Shown here in pieces: positions 3,977 to 6,009 of a stretch of 6,009 bases of DNA. This DNA is from Aquimarina sp. (GTDB lineage Bacteria > Bacteroidota > Bacteroidia > Flavobacteriales > Flavobacteriaceae). Location of the stretch: NCBI GenBank assembly GCA_020628975.1, contig JAHDEF010000085.1:1-6009 (forward strand), in the 5' to 3' direction. The translations under genes were made by a program, and so were the position numbers. The notes beneath the pieces were generated by a model, which saw only the letters and a list, made by a program, of their open reading frames with translations, made no database searches and was not told where the DNA came from. Every line of letters starts with the position of its first letter. Position 1 is the first letter of the stretch.

Positions 3977-6009
3977 TTTCTAATATTCGTTCTAATTCTA
4001 CTAAATCGGGTACTAGTACTTGACGCGCTTTGCTTCCTTCAAATTGCCCTACAATACCTGCCGCTTCTAACTGATCAATAATTCTACCCGCTCGGTTGTA
4101 ACCTAATTTAAGCTTACGTTGAATTAATGAGGCAGAACCCTGCTGGGCGGTTACAATAACCTCGGCAGCTTCTTTGAAAAGCTTGTCACGGTCAGCCTTA
4201 TCTATATCAAGATTTGTGCCACCACCGTCTTCACCTACATATTCTGGTAATAAATGTGCATCAGCATAAGCTTTTTGTGCACCAATGTAATTTGTGATTT
4301 TTTCAACCTCAGGCGTATCAACGAAAGCACACTGAATACGAACTAAATTATTTCCGTTAGTATATAACATATCACCACGACCGATTAATTGATCGGCACC
4401 TCCTGCATCAAGAATGGTTCGAGAATCAATTTTTGACATTACCCTAAAAGCTACCCTAGCAGGAAAATTCGCTTTAATCATACCTGTTATTACATTTACG
4501 GAAGGGCGTTGTGTAGCGATAATTAAATGAATACCAATAGCCCTAGCCAACTGCGCTAATCGAGCGATAGGTGTTTCTACCTCTTTACCTGCAGTCATAA
4601 TAAGATCTGCAAATTCATCGACCACTAATACTATGTAAGGTAAATAGCGATGTCCATTTTCAGGATTCAATTGGCGCTTTTTAAACTTTTCGTTGTATTC
4701 CTTTATATTTCTTACGTAAGCGTTTTTAAGCAATTCATAACGTGCATCCATTTCAATACACAGAGAATTTAGCGTGTTAATTACCTTGCTATTATCTGTA
4801 ATTATAGCTTCTTCTGAATCAGGAAGTTTCGCTAAAAAGTGTCTTTCTATTTTGTTGTATAATGTCAATTCCACCTTTTTAGGATCGACTAATACAAACT
4901 TCACCTCTGCCGGATGTTTTTTGTACAGAATAGATGTCAAAATGGCATTTAAACCGACCGACTTTCCTTGACCCGTTGCACCAGCCATTAATAAGTGAGG
5001 CATTTTCACTAAATCAACTACAAAAGTTTCATTAGAAATAGTTTTACCAAAAGAAATTGGTAATTCCATTTCAGCGTTTTGAAATTTAGAAGCCTTTATT
5101 GCCGAATGCATACTAACAATTGTAGACTTTTTATTCGGAACTTCAATACCAATAGTTCCTTTACCAGGCATCGGTGCAATTATTCGAATTCCCAATGCCG
5201 CTAAGGATAAGGCTATATCATCTTCAAGGTTTTTAATTTTAGAAATTCGTACTCCAGCTTCAGGTACGATTTCATAAAGGGTAACCGTTGGACCTATTGT
5301 TGCTTTAATATGAGCAATTTCAATTTTATAATTCTTTAGTGTTTCTACAATTCGGTTCTTATTGCCTTCTAGCTCTTCTTGGTCGATTGTAATATTATTC
5401 TGTCCATTGGTATAATCTTTCAATAAATCAATAGTAGGGAACTGGTATTGCCCTAACTCTAACCTTGGATCAAACTCTCCAAAATCTTCTACCAATTGGT
5501 CACTTAATTTACTTACTTCGTCAACGGGAGTCGTTTTGACTTCCATTTCCAATTCCTGCTCTTCTTCTTGGGCAACTTCAATTTCTAAACCACTGTCTAA
5601 TTTTGTGATTTTTTCAGTAAGTTTTTCATTGGTATTTGCGGTAGACTCAGTGGTAGATTCCGCATTTAATTCCTTTTCTTCAACTAGATCATGTAAATGG
5701 TGTTTTTGATCTGATTCCTTTTCTTCAAACAAAGGCTTATCTACGGGAACAAAGTCATTTATAGTCACTGGTGCTTCTAATGTTTTTTCTTTAGAAGAAT
5801 TTACTGGAGGTTCTTCTTCAATTCCTGAAGTAGCTTTTATAGTTGTTTTGGAATTAATTTTCCATAATTTGAAACGATTCGAAAGTCCTTCGGGAGTGAA
5901 ATCTAAACGTAATACTAAATATAGAATTCCGAAAAATAAAATTACTAATAAGGTTCCTAGTTTTCCTAAATAACTTTGCAGAAAATCGTTGACCTCAAAG
6001 CCAATTACT
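3969..6009 (-). CDS. ftsK: FtsK/SpoIIIE-type septal DNA translocase, 5'-truncated by the window edge
   Basis: FtsK is a hexameric, ATP-driven pump at the division septum that clears chromosome ends and activates XerCD at dif. The frame is open from the stop (3969-3971) to the right edge, giving 679 visible residues; numbering here starts at the codon 6008-6006. A GTG at 5766-5768 could be taken for a start, but codons upstream continue the protein and encode a transmembrane helix (about 14-33), the last of the membrane domain. Next comes an acidic, Glu-rich linker (about 40-180), then the alpha/beta region from YQFPTIDLL (188-196) with GIRIIAPMPGKGTIGIEVP (273-291). The RecA-like motor has Walker A GATGQGKS (343-350), LVDPKKVELTLYN (373-385), Walker B IVLVVDEFADL (459-469) and ATQRPS (498-503). 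The C-terminal gamma winged helix (about 616-667, with LGYNRAGRIIDQLEAAGIVG) binds polar DNA guide sequences. Bacteroidota FtsK proteins are about 800 residues, so roughly the first 100-150, including the first membrane helices, lie outside. The motor is intact. Confidence 0.97.
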   Translation of the reverse strand, partial: VIGFEVNDFLQSYLGKLGTLLVILFFGILYLVLRLDFTPEGLSNRFKLWKINSKTTIKATSGIEEEPPVNSSKEKTLEAPVTINDFVPVDKPLFEEKESDQKHHLHDLVEEKELNAESTTESTANTNEKLTEKITKLDSGLEIEVAQEEEQELEMEVKTTPVDEVSKLSDQLVEDFGEFDPRLELGQYQFPTIDLLKDYTNGQNNITIDQEELEGNKNRIVETLKNYKIEIAHIKATIGPTVTLYEIVPEAGVRISKIKNLEDDIALSLAALGIRIIAPMPGKGTIGIEVPNKKSTIVSMHSAIKASKFQNAEMELPISFGKTISNETFVVDLVKMPHLLMAGATGQGKSVGLNAILTSILYKKHPAEVKFVLVDPKKVELTLYNKIERHFLAKLPDSEEAIITDNSKVINTLNSLCIEMDARYELLKNAYVRNIKEYNEKFKKRQLNPENGHRYLPYIVLVVDEFADLIMTAGKEVETPIARLAQLARAIGIHLIIATQRPSVNVITGMIKANFPARVAFRVMSKIDSRTILDAGGADQLIGRGDMLYTNGNNLVRIQCAFVDTPEVEKITNYIGAQKAYADAHLLPEYVGEDGGGTNLDIDKADRDKLFKEAAEVIVTAQQGSASLIQRKLKLGYNRAGRIIDQLEAAGIVGQFEGSKARQVLVPDLVELERILENE

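Noticed and set aside
3275..3988. Exact 14-nt direct repeat ATTTTCTAATATTC at 3275-3288 and 3975-3988, exactly 700 nt apart and flanking lolA
   Set aside because: At this base composition about one such 14-mer match is expected by chance in 6 kb; one copy is the ftsK 3' end, and nothing suggests a mobile unit.
4774..4971. Plus-strand open frame of 65 codons antisense to the ftsK motor region
   Set aside because: It overlaps the codons between Walker A and the downstream motor motifs; its constraint is explained by ftsK.
1..6009. Search for a previously undescribed system, mobile element or defence locus
   Set aside because: All coding space is taken by recognisable housekeeping families on one strand, with short spacers and no transposase, integrase, tRNA or repeat-array signal.

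Overview
The window is an A+T-rich stretch of chromosome, almost certainly from a member of the Bacteroidota and most likely the Flavobacteriaceae. This rests on the protein sequences (an FtsK, a LolA-like protein and a long LptF/LptG-family permease of flavobacterial type, and a RibB fused to a degenerate GTP cyclohydrolase II domain), on the lack of Shine-Dalgarno sequences, and on a TAnnTTTG-type promoter element. All recognised genes lie on the minus strand, so the window is described here from its right end to its left end, in the direction of transcription.

Right to left: (1) ftsK, the septal DNA translocase. Its reading frame runs off the right edge, so the last transmembrane segment, an acidic linker, the complete motor and the gamma DNA-reading domain are visible, but the true start is not. 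(2) A lolA-like periplasmic lipoprotein-carrier gene whose first ATG overlaps the ftsK stop by 8 nt. (3) After a 94-nt gap, an LptF/LptG-family permease gene starting at GTG, for LPS export. (4) After a 90-nt gap, a ribBA-type gene starting at TTG. Its DHBP synthase half looks intact, but its GTP cyclohydrolase II half has lost every zinc-binding cysteine. (5) A short perfect inverted repeat, probably a terminator, follows ribBA. (6) After a 220-nt gap with a plausible promoter, the first 99 codons of a class I pyridine nucleotide-disulfide oxidoreductase run off the left edge.

The first three genes form an envelope and division block: FtsK couples chromosome segregation to septation, the LolA-like protein carries lipoproteins across the periplasm, and the permease drives LPS transport. 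The RibB enzyme feeds the riboflavin pathway and looks like a co-directional passenger rather than a functional partner. The flavoprotein at the left edge appears to be a separate transcription unit.

I see no mobile element, CRISPR array, tRNA, rRNA, FMN riboswitch or obviously novel system. The most noteworthy feature is the RibBX-like architecture of the riboflavin enzyme. Secondary points are two non-ATG starts in succession, the enlarged periplasmic region of the permease, and a few unexplained small intergenic elements.
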